Positions 24,632 to 37,100 of a DNA stretch of 64,000 bases are shown here, piece by piece; the stretch's first letter is position 1, and every line of letters begins with the position of its first letter. Origin of the DNA: Rotaria macrura (taxonomy: Eukaryota; Rotifera; Eurotatoria; Philodinida; Philodinidae); assembly GCA_900239685.1 (NCBI GenBank), contig OENT01000245.1, positions 88,732-152,731 of the forward strand. Reading direction: 5' to 3'. The notes below the pieces were generated by a model, which did no database searches, was not told where the DNA came from, and worked only from the letters and a program-made list of their open reading frames with translations. The translations under genes were made by a program, and so were the position numbers.

Positions 24632-25228
24632 ACGATACTGATCTGTATTATTGTTTCTTTTTGTGTTATATTCACCGGTTTTGTTCTCTTCTCTTTTCGA
24701 ATAGAAAAAAGAAAACAATACGTGATTGTTGCGCGTGCTTTACTCTTTTCCTTTGGTTCTTCTTTCTGGTTCCTTTTTTTTCTTTTCGTTATTGATGACT
24801 TCCGTTTCTCTTCTTTTGTTTATTGCTCTTGTTAAATGAGGATGATGATTTTCACGTCCCTCGATTCTTTCATTGTTTTTGTCCATGAGATAAAACTACT
24901 TCATCTATAACTTCACATTGTTCGGTTTGTTTTGTTATATCGTAAAGTTGTGTGTCTTTGATTTCTTTTTTAAGCGTTTTTTTTTGTTTCGCTCAACAAG
25001 ATTTTAAAAAAGAGAAGATGAAACGTTTACGACCAGTCACTATTCCCCTGAAAGATGATGTATGCAGTAAAAGCGGCGTCGATTAAACTTCAGAAGAGAA
25101 TTGGATACTGACTTCGATTGTTCCACTGTGTCGGAATTCAATGTTGAAGGGTAATCAGTGTGATGTCGCAGTTTACAACGTACTATTTTGTGTAACAAAT
25201 CAATCCACTTGCGGCAGAGAAATGAAAC
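24632..25228. other. AKAP1 3' flank up to the foldback element
   Basis: The first 350 bases are T-rich and probably 3' UTR. From about 25020 the composition becomes more GC-rich and resembles the adjoining inverted-repeat arm, so this piece may belong to the same element with no partner on the other side. A minus-strand frame at 25040-25267 has no recognised family. Confidence 0.4.
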
Positions 25229-26969
25229 GGCAGAACCGTATGAAGACAAGAATTGACTCACAGACATAGATTTTCATCAGAACTATGTATTCCGATGCGC
25301 AATTTTACTCAGAATCTTTTTTTCATATTAAAAATTCGACATCTTGTAGAACGAACGTTATGTTTTCTTATCTATGCGTATTGTATAGCATGTTTTACTT
25401 AGTGGCAAGCATGCTATATTGGGTAAAGAATAATTTCATCTAGCTTCAAATAAATTTATTTGAAAGAGCGACCATTTCGACACAAAATTGGACATGAACC
25501 GACTAAAAATAGTATACATGAGAGTAAAATTCGCAGAACAGGTGATATTTTCATCAACATACGTGCTCGGTATCTGATGGATATTTCTACTGTGGAATCG
25601 CTGAGAATTCAATCCTACGGTGAAAACTAACCTATACAATTCGATGTAGTTGTTCACTGGAAGAACGTTGGTGTGATGATTTGCTCTAAATTGCATTCAC
25701 CGAAAATTTTCACTAGGAGAACACTGTAAAAAGTGGTGAGAACTGCCAATGACAAGCACGCACTTGCTTTTCTGTACGATTGAGAAACGGTTCTAGGATG
25801 GGATTTCGTTTTGAGCATGCGGTACAAATTTTCTCGGTTTCTGTATTATGATTGATTTTTTTCTCATTGTTTATGGTATTAGTGAAGAATTCAGGATCAA
25901 TGAATTTTTTTTCGTTGCAGATGAAGAGCACGATTGCTTATTATCCAAGAAAGATGTGACCTTTGTGTTACACGCTAACTAATAACCGAAAAATGACTAA
26001 TTTCTGGGTGGCTGGTAACGGTAGAAGTAACCTGTTACACTTCCAACGTAAATCTGAGAACAACGAATGATAACTTGAATTCTGTCCAATTTTTTCGGTA
26101 GATTTATTTTTGAATGGTTGAATTAGCTGGCAACTGGCTAATGTTTTTATGTTGTGTTATTAAAGAATAGCTTGTAACCTTATTCAATCATATATTAACA
26201 ATATTCGATTGAATGGATGTCGTACTTCGTGTTCTCGAGAAGTGACATGGGAAAAGTAACAAGTAACTTTTCTCGTGACGAATAACTGCGTAACACAGCG
26301 GTCACTGGTGTCCTATACAACGCAGTATCGTGTTCGAAAAAACAATCATAATACAGAAACCGAGAAAATTTGTACCGCATGCTCAAAGCGAAATCCCATC
26401 CTAGAACCATTACTCAATCGTACAGAAAAACATATGCCTGCTTGTCATTCACAATTCTCACCACTTTTAACAGTGTTCTCCTAGTGAAAATTTTCGGTGA
26501 ATGCAATTTAGAGCAAATCGTCACACCAACGTTCTTCCAGTGAACAACTACATCGAATTGTATAGGTTAGTGTTCACCGTAGGATTGAATTCTCAGCGAT
26601 TCCACAGTAGAAATATCCATCAGATACCGAGCACGTATGTTGATGAAAATATCACCTGTTCTGCGAATTTTACTCTCATGTATACTATTTTTAGTCGGTT
26701 CATGTCCAATTTTGTGTCGAAATGGTCGCTCTTTCAAATAAATTTATTTGAAGCTAGATGAAATTATTCTTTACCCAATATAGCATGCTTAACACTAAGT
26801 AAAACATGCTATACAATAGGCATGGATAAAAAAAACATAACGTTCGTTCTACAAGGTGTCGAATTTTTAAAATGAAAAAAAGATTCTGAGTAAAATTGCG
26901 CATCGGAATACATAGTTCTGATGAAAATCTATATCTGTGAGTCAATTCTTGTCTTCATACGGTTCTGCC
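25229..26969. repeat. Foldback element with ~626-bp near-identical inverted arms
   Basis: The left arm 25229-25854 is repeated in reverse complement at 26343-26969, with few substitutions. The outer edge is GGCAGAACCGTATGAAGAC on the left and its complement on the right; the inner edge is CTGTATTATGATTG against CAATCATAATACAG. Both arms carry the same 86-codon open frame (25696-25436 minus, 26501-26761 plus) with one residue different, pointing towards the outer ends. The 488-bp spacer has short GTAAC/GTTAC repeats (for example AAAGTAACAAGTAACTTTT near 26251) like the subterminal repeats of some hAT elements. No target duplication is visible. It is probably a non-autonomous transposon or an inverted tandem insertion. 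Confidence 0.85.
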
Positions 26970-29900
26970 CTTCCATGCATTTATTTGTTTTGATATTAAT
27001 TATCTCATTGTAAGGAACATAATATTCGGTAAAGATCTGAAACTAACATTTTTCGTAATAAGAGACTTGTTAGTAGGAAAAATGTAACCGTGAAATGTAT
27101 ATGTTGTTCAATGAATCTTTTCAAAGATCTGGTAATACAAGGTTTGAACGAAGAAAGTAGTCATGCTGATTCCTGTCTTGTTGCTATGAGTAGATTTCAG
27201 TATCTCTATGAAAATTCTTGTTTATATCCCATCGATCAACAGTTATCACAATGTTATTACATTTTCAACGTATGTCATACTTGTTCCTTGCAGATTGTAA
27301 CGAACAGATTTTGATGCGAGCTGTTACGCATGTATGCATGGAATTATTATTTATAGAGGACTCTGAAAATTTCAATCATACCATGTGTATCGTTTTAGAA
27401 ATATTGGATTTTAAAAACGACTCACTGACTTTTGAGAAAAATCGGATTTACATGAGTATTGAATGTTTTAAGAAAGAAGCTTATGATTTGACTGCAATTT
27501 TCAGAGTACTCTAGTAATGATGACTGAATGTAATTATATGTATGGACATCATCTCGTATCAAAATCTATTCCATCGTATCTATCATGAAACAGCTCGCAA
27601 TACATCGGAAATATGATAATACTGTTATAGCTCTTGATCAATGGGGCATGAACATGAATTTTCTAATTTTCACTGAAATCCATTCATAGTAAGCAGGTAG
27701 AAATCAGTACGGAAGCTTTTCTCGCAAGATAAATGTCTTCTTGATAATTGTAAATATTGAAAGAATCTTGTTGTCGAAGAATCAAAGGGGAAACATCTTT
27801 TTAGTCATTTTTATAGCAATGAAATTTCCCATAGATTCTGATTTTGTGCACATTTTTCTTGTACTCTTAAATACTCCTGAGTGTTGCTCGTGGGTTCGTC
27901 GAGGATAAATTATTTTCACATTTGTTACTGAATCTTATGGAATCCTTTCTCGGAAGCCTCATTTCACTGTTTTTCGTATAGTTTTGAGAATTTCAATTGG
28001 TTTCAATGGAACTTCTTTTCGTACGCCGAACTACTCCTTAATGCTCTTCATGAATTTAAGAATAACTCAAAATGATCAGAGTTTCTTTGGAATTTTGAGA
28101 ATCTTTTTACGTCACACAAGCTCATTTAGGCTGGGTTTTCAATTTATAAAATTTCCTATCTGATCAACGAGTTTTTCTTGTACCCCTAGAAACTCCTTCA
28201 GGCCTTCTATTTGTTGACATTCGGCATACGACATTCCTAGCTTGCATTTATCTAGAAAGCCGGAAAAACTAAAAACCATGATATTTCTCACTTGCGAAGA
28301 ATTTTAATATATAATCGGTTCACTAAATTTTCCAACTACGTTATGAATACTTACTGCTAACACGTTGCATGAATACAGTATTTCACGGCTGAATACGACT
28401 CAAATCTCTGTAATTGATTGTATTCGTGTATTGTTGTCGACCGGAATTCAGAATTAGAATTTATCATTATAGTTGAGATGACTAGACGACAGTCAGGGAT
28501 GAACTAAGAAGGGGACGGTCACTATGTCCTGTTCTGCCGTTCATCAAGACAGATGTGATGAGAAGGAATATGGGGTTTCGATTTGATTATTCAAGAAAAA
28601 ATATCATTCTGCATCACGAATAACTTTTAAAAGTTTCATCAGTCTAGTCGACGGTCAGAAATGACGAAATTTACTTTTTGCGTTTTTTATGTGTACGATA
28701 CAGAATTGTGATTTGGGTAAAAATTAAATAGCGCTTCAAACAATCTTCAAATTTCTTAAAAGCAAGTAAAGATGAGAATAAAAAACTGGTTTTGTACAGA
28801 TACATTAATTCTTTTAAGTCTTAACTAGATTCTATTTAAGTCTAGATATATATGCAGTTAGATAGTGGTTGCATGTGGAGATTGAATATATCCTAATCAA
28901 GGAGTTAGACATTTTTTTTGGGAGTTTATATTCTTTAAGTAGCATTTATTATAACTGCTTGATCGTCTTCGAATTTTATCTGATTAGTTCATCTATGATA
29001 CACTATAAAAAAGGGACTTTTTCGCTTAATTATTTCGTTTAGTGAAACATTAAATATTTTACGTATGATTACATAGAATACTTTGAATATTCAATATGTT
29101 ATTTCGCTTGCTTATAAGTTTACGTTCGATAGTAATTGTGAGATGTCGACGGAGAGAAATGATATTTTATGATCACATGAAATTATGAACCACTGAGAGT
29201 ACTAAATCTAGCTAGTAAAAAAAGTCAGTTACTTTGTATTGTTTCGTAAAATTCCTTAAAACGAAAACTTACGTTTATGAAAGAATAATTGATGCGTAAT
29301 TGTCTGTATAATTATTAACTATTACTAACTGAACTTATTTTTGATTTTGACATATATACTGAATCTTCTGTTTGTATAATTTTTCTTAGAAGCTACATAA
29401 TTATCTTTGTTCTTTTTTTGTCGATTTAATATCTTTTATATTGAATGTCCAGAAAGTCAAATAACAAAAATAAAAGTGTACATCTGGACTGAACTATTAA
29501 CAAACGAGCTGATTTTCCTCCTGATGATACAAAATACTTCCAAGCTTTTATTCATTATCATAAAGTTTAATAACATTACTTAAGATAAACTTTAGTTCAT
29601 TTAAAAGAGAAAATTCATCTATCTGTCACAGATATACGTTAAATTTTAGGTTTCTATAATCTAATGTCGATTTCTCATATTCTTACAATTTCAAAAACTT
29701 TTAATACGTTATTAAAATTCTTTAGTTTTCTCTGCTCTATCTCACTTCTTAACAATTTCTCAAGATTCTCTCAAATCTTCTTTTATAGAATAGTGCTGAA
29801 GACACTAACGCCTACCATTAACATTCGATACATCAGTTCTATGGATAGTAAACAAAAACGCAAGAGTATTCGAGAACATATTGAAAAAATCTATTTTGTA

Positions 29901-30211
29901 GAGCTTATCCTGCAGATCGTTTTTTTTCTTTTATTAATTCCATTCAGACCAAGAAGCTATGATACTAGAGTCAGAATGATGGGTATTGGCAGATACTTAT
30001 GACTGCAGCAATGAGATGTTTCCTAATATTTTGAATCCGACACAGTTAGTTTTTTATGAAAATGGAAAATTGCTTTACTAAATTGATCGACAGAAAAAGT
30101 CCAACAAAATAGCATCTGTCAATATGATTTTGAAGATGCTACTGTTTGTTTTTTTGTGATTGAGGTATCATAGAAGTATTTGGGGAAAAAACGAAATTCC
30201 ATATTGAAGTA
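26970..30211. other. Gene-poor AT-rich DNA
   Basis: No gene is supported. Overlapping plus-strand frames at 27090-27514 and one at 29664-30002 (112 codons, hydrophobic) have no family features or exon context. A weak, diverged repeat unit of about 155 bp recurs near 27857, 28012 and 28167. Confidence 0.45.
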
Positions 30212-31076
30212 ACGGGTGGCTCAAAATAAATGGCATGCTTCATATTTCTTGTTTTTCTAAGCCAGCTTGCATTGTAGGAGTTTGTGATTAGCCTCACACG
30301 ACTTTTCTTTCAATTCTTTACAGACATACATTAGAACGTATAATTGAAAATTCCAATTTAAAGGCTTGACTGAATAATGCTATCTTCGGGCAATGTATTT
30401 GATTTTCTAATGGTTTGTTTATTTTTAACTTGAATTGTTTCTTATCATCATACAACCATAAAGTATTTCAGTGAGAAGTTTCTGGTGAAATCAGCTGAGT
30501 TCTCTCTCTCATAACATACCTTGTAGCTCATTTCAAACCAATTCTATGCAATAGAGACTGACTATTTGACACTGAGTCGTACAACCAAAAATAGGCTTAT
30601 TTTTCTATTTCCAACCGAATACGTATAGTTATATTTGCATAATGATCATATTGCATTCAAAGTGCAGATATAAATTCAAAGAATTATGTTTTGGTGAACT
30701 TTGACCAACTTTTCTGAATTTCTGACAACTACTAATTCAAAATAAGATTCATTGTCTGAGCAACGGATGTCGCTGTAAAAAATCGTTTTGAGAGCTACAA
30801 AGTGACTAATAAGATTCTTTGAAATTTCGAGTGCCAAACGAAGAAAAAAACCGAAAAAAACATTGTTTTTTAAGTAAGAAAGTCACATACATTGCACGAG
30901 GACAACATTGTTCAGTTGTGTCTCTAAATCAGAATTATAGATTAAAAGTTCTCATGTAATTTTGTAGAGAATTGAAAGGGGAATCTTGTGAGGCTAAGCA
31001 GTGTGAACTTTTACAGTGCAAAATAACTGAGAAAAACACGAAATATAATGTTTGCCATTTATTCTGGATCACCCAT
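30212..31076. mobile_element. 865-bp full-palindrome element flanked by TA (Tc1/mariner-like MITE)
   Basis: The two halves are imperfect reverse complements. The left end reads ACGGGTGGCTCAAAATAAA and the complement of the right end reads ATGGGTGATCCAGAATAAA; each is preceded by TA (30210-30211 and 31077-31078). Homology continues inwards through AGCCTCACA.GA, CTTTCAATTCT.TACA and GCAATGTAT.TGA.TTTCT, up to TTGTAGCTC near 30523 and its complement near 30797. TA duplication and a GGGTG-type terminus fit Tc1/mariner family non-autonomous elements. It carries no transposase. Substitutions and indels between halves suggest an old copy. Confidence 0.7.
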
Positions 31077-34000
31077 TATATACTGTTAGATTTCATGTGC
31101 GTTAATAAATTACTGTTAGATGAATAAATACTTGAAAGTTATGTCTCGCATCACGATAAAATCAGTTCATTTGGTCATATGTTATTGTTGGCGATGTACA
31201 ATTTTCTTTTTGGTATGTGACTTTGTAAACACCCGATATATTAATATAATCAACTGAAAATTCTACAAACTGATGAAGTTTTCTATTTCTTTCTCGTTAT
31301 AGCTTTGAATTTTTTAATAGCTAGTCAAGATACTGCTGCATTTTTTCTGACATTACAATATTTATTGTTTGTTATACGAAACTCTAGCTTGTTGCATTCG
31401 ATAGTGATGAAAAAATAAATTAGTTGCAGGATAACTAATAGAGCACCATGTGGTTCGATGATTATAAGTCACAGTAAGCCAACCTTCTGGCTTATCTTGC
31501 GGCCCTGCAGTATAGTAAGCTCGAACAGGATAGAGTAGATCAGGATGGAAAAAGTTATCTCGCGCCTATCTCTGTTGGCGATCAAAAATACATGTGAAGA
31601 AAAAACATACGAGAGCATCGAGTAAATAAGAACTTAACAATGATCATGAACTCTCAAGCGTTCGTTGATTCGCGCTGACAATTCTTTTCGTAGCTGCTTA
31701 AATATTTAATTAAGTCAGAACCACACGAGGTCGTTTCTCACAAACAAAAGAAGTAGGTTCACATCACTTGAATATATTACTATACGTTGAATGCTTTTGT
31801 CATTTTGTTCGATTTCAAATAATATATTTCTATCAATGATCTCAACTTGTCTTAACAATTAATAATGTGACAAGAAACATGCACAAATCTTAATATTAGT
31901 AGCCAAATCGAAGCCTAAGAACCTCTAGTCTTAGAAAGTTGAATGATGAATCAGCAACTACAATTCAGTCAATAAAATATGTTTATTTACTCTTGTAATA
32001 CCAAATGAATCAGTCAAAAAAGTAGTTTCTCGGTTCAGTTGTTGTACGAGAGTTAGTTTTTGAAATTTCATCATTTTAATATGAGAATATTTTCCTTGAG
32101 AGAATATTTCAAGCTATTTCAAGATTAATTAGAGATACTTGTATATAAAACCATGTATTCGAAGTTCGTCGTCAAGTTTTTCACAAGCTTCATGTAAATG
32201 AATCAAAAGTTTATTGCATTAGTCGTAACTAAGCAATTAATATCCTTAGGCTTGTGTTGATCTAACAGAAACATGCTTCCAGGGATAATACATATATAAG
32301 TAGTTGAATGTCAGCTAAGATAATTTTATCATTAATAAGTATTATGCCGATTCACAGCAAAGAAAAATAACCAAAATAACCCTAGGAACACATTTCTCAC
32401 TTATAATACACAGGAACATCAAAGTCTATTTTCAATCAATATGTTAAGATAGTATTCGTTGAAATCTACTTAAATTTTATAGATGAAAGTACAAAATGAA
32501 AAACGTAACTTTCTTTGAACTATCCATCATCATTATGAGGATTGTTGATCGAAATATCGAAGTTCAAAAATCAATCATTATCAGTCTTAATGAACAATAG
32601 ATTTCGAGAATATTAACAGCAATCTATTTAGTAACTCAGAAGTAAAGAAGAAAAGTTCTATTCATAGGAAATGACTCGTTGATGAAAAAGTATTCAATTA
32701 ATATTTTCTTGCTGCTAGAATATTGAAATGGAATCGTGCAAAGAGTCGCGCTTTTCTTCCAATGAACACTTTTAAAATAGGTTGTCAAAAGAGAACTATC
32801 TTAATTAATCTATGTCCGGAAGTCTTTTTTCTTTTGAAGATCACAAAACGTTTTAGAACAGAAAGCGTCAGAAAAATTTCTCACGAATATCTTTTTTTGG
32901 TTTATGACAACACCGCCTAATAAGAAAAACTTTTTCTTTGTATTCTTCTCTTACGATGTTTGTAGAGTAATAACAAATTGTCATTATTGTGCTGATAAAA
33001 TGAATCTTCGGCATGTTTTCACAAGTATCAATACAATGGTTGTCATAACATCTTTACAGACCTTTCATAACTGATGATTTCCGAGAGGGACAATAAGTAT
33101 TTGTATGCGCGCACACACACACACTAATACATATATGCATGCATATCGTACGAATACGGATGTAATTCAATGTCTCGACTAAACGAGAATGTGACTTTTC
33201 TAAACATGTTCTTTGTGACATGCTCTGATGTAATTTTTATTTAGCATAGTGTAGCAAATCATATCTAAATTTTTCCATTTAAGTATGTACTATAGATTAA
33301 TCAATATTAAATTAGACGGAAGTCTTCCATTTAATTAATATGAAATGTTGAAAATTTTTCAATTCCAATAATGAAAAATGTCACAAATAATAAATGACAT
33401 TTTTTCAAAGAAGTTCTGAATAATTTGAAATAGAAAGTCTTTTTTTGTCATGTTCTTAATTAAAATCATATTTTAGATTTCTTTTTTGTATTCGATGACT
33501 TTTTCTTTCTAGGAAAGAATAACAGCAACGCATCAAACTCTTACAATATATATATTCCATTACAATCCTATATGATACTTATAATTAATACAGCACTTAA
33601 CCCTTATCCATTAAAACAGTCATAATTCAAATGGTTGAGTTTCCACTACGAACATGTATATACATAAATCTCTATGTGTTCTATGAACTTATTTCACGTT
33701 TTGTTATAATTTATAATACAAAAATAGAACAACATCAATTCATAAGAACAAACAACATTGATGAAAAAAAAACAAAGAAAAAAAAACAAAAATATATATA
33801 TTAAAAATTTAACTGTCTTATATAGTTATATAGTATATACATATTTTCGAAATTAAAATTCATCATGTCTTTTGTTTTGTTTTGCTCTGTGTCGATCGTT
33901 AATTTCTATGTTCTTCGCTTGGGATGTTGAGCAGTTGATTGTGTAATAATCAATAATCATTAGCATTAATTTTGAAGAAACAAGAAAAGAAAAGAAAAAG

Positions 34001-34156
34001 AAAAAACCAAACAAACGAATCTGTTATAGAATTTTCTCAAGAAAGCACCAGGTTTCAAGAAAAAACACGCCAAAGAGAAAAAAAATCAGGATCAAAATTT
34101 TGATTTATTTTTTCTTCCTAGAAAAGAAACATTATTTGGTCATTTTAATAAATAAA
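31077..34156. other. Gene-poor DNA downstream of KCNN
   Basis: No complete gene is supported. It holds a GC-richer exon-like island at about 31456-31590, a CA dinucleotide run at 33106-33124, and T/A-rich sequence at the right end that is probably KCNN 3' UTR (the channel stop is at 34157-34159). Confidence 0.45.
31440..31590 (-). pseudogene. Isolated exon-like fragment, unidentified
   Basis: A GC-richer block stands out from very AT-rich surroundings. On the minus strand it has a frame of about 45 codons following an AG, with DLLYPVRAYYTAGPQDKPEG followed by WLTVTYN, and codon use like the real genes here. The plus strand is also open (LAALQYSKLEQDRVDQDGK). I recognise neither and see no partner exons, so a decayed gene or captured exon is more likely than a working gene. 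Confidence 0.25.
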
Positions 34157-37100
34157 TCACACGGTATTCTGTCGTTGATGACATGTCACAGATATAGTAG
34201 GTAATGGCTGGCGCATTGTATTCAGTTGTGTTTGAACATGAGATTCTAGTCGTTCCCATAAACGATTATTTTGTTCACTAATTGTTGATACCATTAGATT
34301 CGGCAAGTTTTCGATTTGAGACTAAAGTATATGAATAATACTTTGATAATTCTCTAGATAGAACATAATATGATTAATTTTCATAGTATTTTCTCTCCCT
34401 AGTACACTGATACTAAATATTTATAATGTCCTATCTCAAATGTAATATGAACAAAGCATTGATATTTGAGATGAATTTGATCGAATATAAGTATTGATGA
34501 AAGTTGCCTATGGTTTCTGTCCTATGATAAAGTCAAAAGTACATATTTTATTTGTATTGTTTATGTGAATTTTTAAAATAAAATAAAAATTCTCTACACC
34601 GTCAGCTTATTTCCAGAATATATCAAAATTGTTCCCGAGGAATTTCTGGCTGAAATAGGTTCACCATCCACACATATAGCAAACTTATTTATTTGAATAC
34701 AATTTCTATAAGTCTGCGTGACAATCAAGTCTACATACTTCATTGATACTCAAATTATGAAGTGCTATAAAGTATTTGGGATTTATTACTAGAACGACTT
34801 ATATGAAAATTAATGTGAACTAGTAGAATGCTCATGAAATACGGTAACAATCGAAATAAGATGGAAAAGTATTGCTCGAACATACCTTCAACAATTTGTT
34901 AAACAACGCTAAATTAAGAAACTTTCACGGTTTATCCTTGAGCTTAAATCAACTCATTCGTGCGATAGTTCATTGTGGTAATAAACAAACTAATTATGAG
35001 ATCTGAAGTTTCCCCTTGCCAACTTATTTCATTCGACTATGTTTCTCCACGAAATGTATCCACTTAAAATTAAGAAAAATTTTTTTATCATCAAATTTCA
35101 AATATGAGACTGGAGCAGCGAGTTTGCGACAAAGCCAGCACTACTGCGATAACTAGAACGCCATGAGCTAAGTGACTTCTATGTATTTTTAGAATATTAA
35201 TCATTTCTTACAATTTAAATGATCCGTAAAGTTCTCAGAGCGAGAAAAAAAATAAGAATTGAAAGATATTAAGTTCTTGCTTTCAAGTAATAGCTTATAA
35301 TTTTAGAATCGATACATTACCTCTAGTCTCATCAATTAATAATAATAATAAATCAATTAATCAAATCATACAGAAATAAAAAGAGAAAAAAAATATTCGT
35401 TCAGAGTCACTCACTCGTCAATTCAACAGATAAAAAATGTGAATAATTGTAAATTTGACTGAAAAATTTTGTTTGATGTGTCAGATATCAACATACGAGT
35501 TCAATTTAGTCTTCAAAAACTATCTATTCTCTTCTTGTTCTAGTATAATACGAAAGAATATCGTGCAGTTCATATGTGATTTAGTAATTACTTATTAAAA
35601 AAAATTGCCACATGTCGTGAGAAATCTCTTTCTTCTATAGCAGTTTTCAATCTCTATTCTGAAATAGTTATTTTTTCTTCTTATTAGTATACATTTATAT
35701 TCATTTCGATCAACTCGTGTCACAGCAAGGACTTAGTATGATCGAGTATAGATTCCACAACAGCTCAACTTTTTCAGAATGCTAAACTATTTGATTAGAC
35801 ACGTAAAAAGCAATTACCTTTAGAACTAATGAAAAAATCTGGCGATGAGTCTACGCTGATTGAATAAATTTAATCGAATCTAGCTAGAATATTCTTGAGT
35901 AAATTTAAAAAACGGATTATAAATCTCATGGATCAGTTTTGATTAAATACTGAGACGGATATAGATGAAAAAGAAGAAAATACTTAAATCCTTTGAGAAA
36001 TGACTAGATTTTTTATAGAATTTAAATCCACTGGATAATAAATATGTTCCTCATACATGTTTGTAATTAAAAAATATATATATATTAGTACCTGTAAAGC
36101 CATTACTCTTGTATCTAAAGCATGAAATTTTGACTCGAGAACATTCTGGTTGGATAACATTTGAGAAACAATATCATATACAGAAGATTGAAGCTTTAGA
36201 AAAATTAAAATTCATAAGTAAACAATACCGATGCGTTATTACAAATATTATCTTACTCTAGCTATATCCGACACAGCATTAACATTATCAGTTAGTTTTC
36301 TTTGATCCAATTTTACTTTTCGAAGACTATAAGTATAGACAGAAATCCATATTATTATATATTGAACGAATCGAGTTAATAGACAACAGATGTTTACCTA
36401 TGTATAGCTTGAAGAAATTTTCTCTGATGTGTCCGTACTTTTGATGCATTAACATATTTCACAAGTTTTGTGTATTTATAAATAAACCAAGTTTCACGTA
36501 AAACATTAGCTGCAGCATTCTTCAACTAAAACAACAAGAGTATAAATCATTATTTTTATTTTTCTTCTCGGTAGAACTTTTAATTGTTCGTCAAAACATA
36601 CTCTTTTTGTTAACTGTGTGTCCATCATAAAGTTGTGAACATGTTTTTCTGCACGTGTTAATTCAAGTTTACGTGCCAACACTGCTACCATTGTAGCTGT
36701 ACATGATACGCCCTATGAAAACACATACGATTGAACACATATGATATGAATTATAAATCGAATTCAATATTTATTATTAAAGAAAACCCTATAAATTCTA
36801 ATATGATTATGTGAAATAGTATCGAAGATTTTCCGCCGAGGTTACTCTGATGGTCATGATGAAAAGTTCATTTTCAATCCGTCTCAAAATTGAATTCACA
36901 TTTCTCTGTGACTTAATTAACACAATAAGAAACATTTAAAATTAGACATTGTGTAAATATTTAGAATATATTTTGTTTTTGTTTGGTTTATAAATCATGA
37001 AGGTTACAAAATGTTATTCTTCTTATGTCAGATTTATTAATGATGAATATTAAGTTCCAATTAACATTTTCAACAGTTTTGACAAGATGGGCTTATTAGA

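Noticed and set aside
25436..25696. 86-codon minus frame and its mirror copy at 26501-26761 as protein-coding genes
   Set aside because: They are the two arms of one inverted repeat; no recognised domain, no exon context.
27090..27514. Two overlapping plus-strand frames with several Cys
   Set aside because: Would need a frameshift or intron that I cannot place; no recognised motif.
29664..30002. 112-codon plus-strand frame
   Set aside because: Hydrophobic AT-driven composition, no homology recognised, no splice or start context.
33106..33124. CA repeat as telomere- or array-like sequence
   Set aside because: Simple dinucleotide run; no telomere-type hexamer arrays and no CRISPR-like spacing anywhere in the window.
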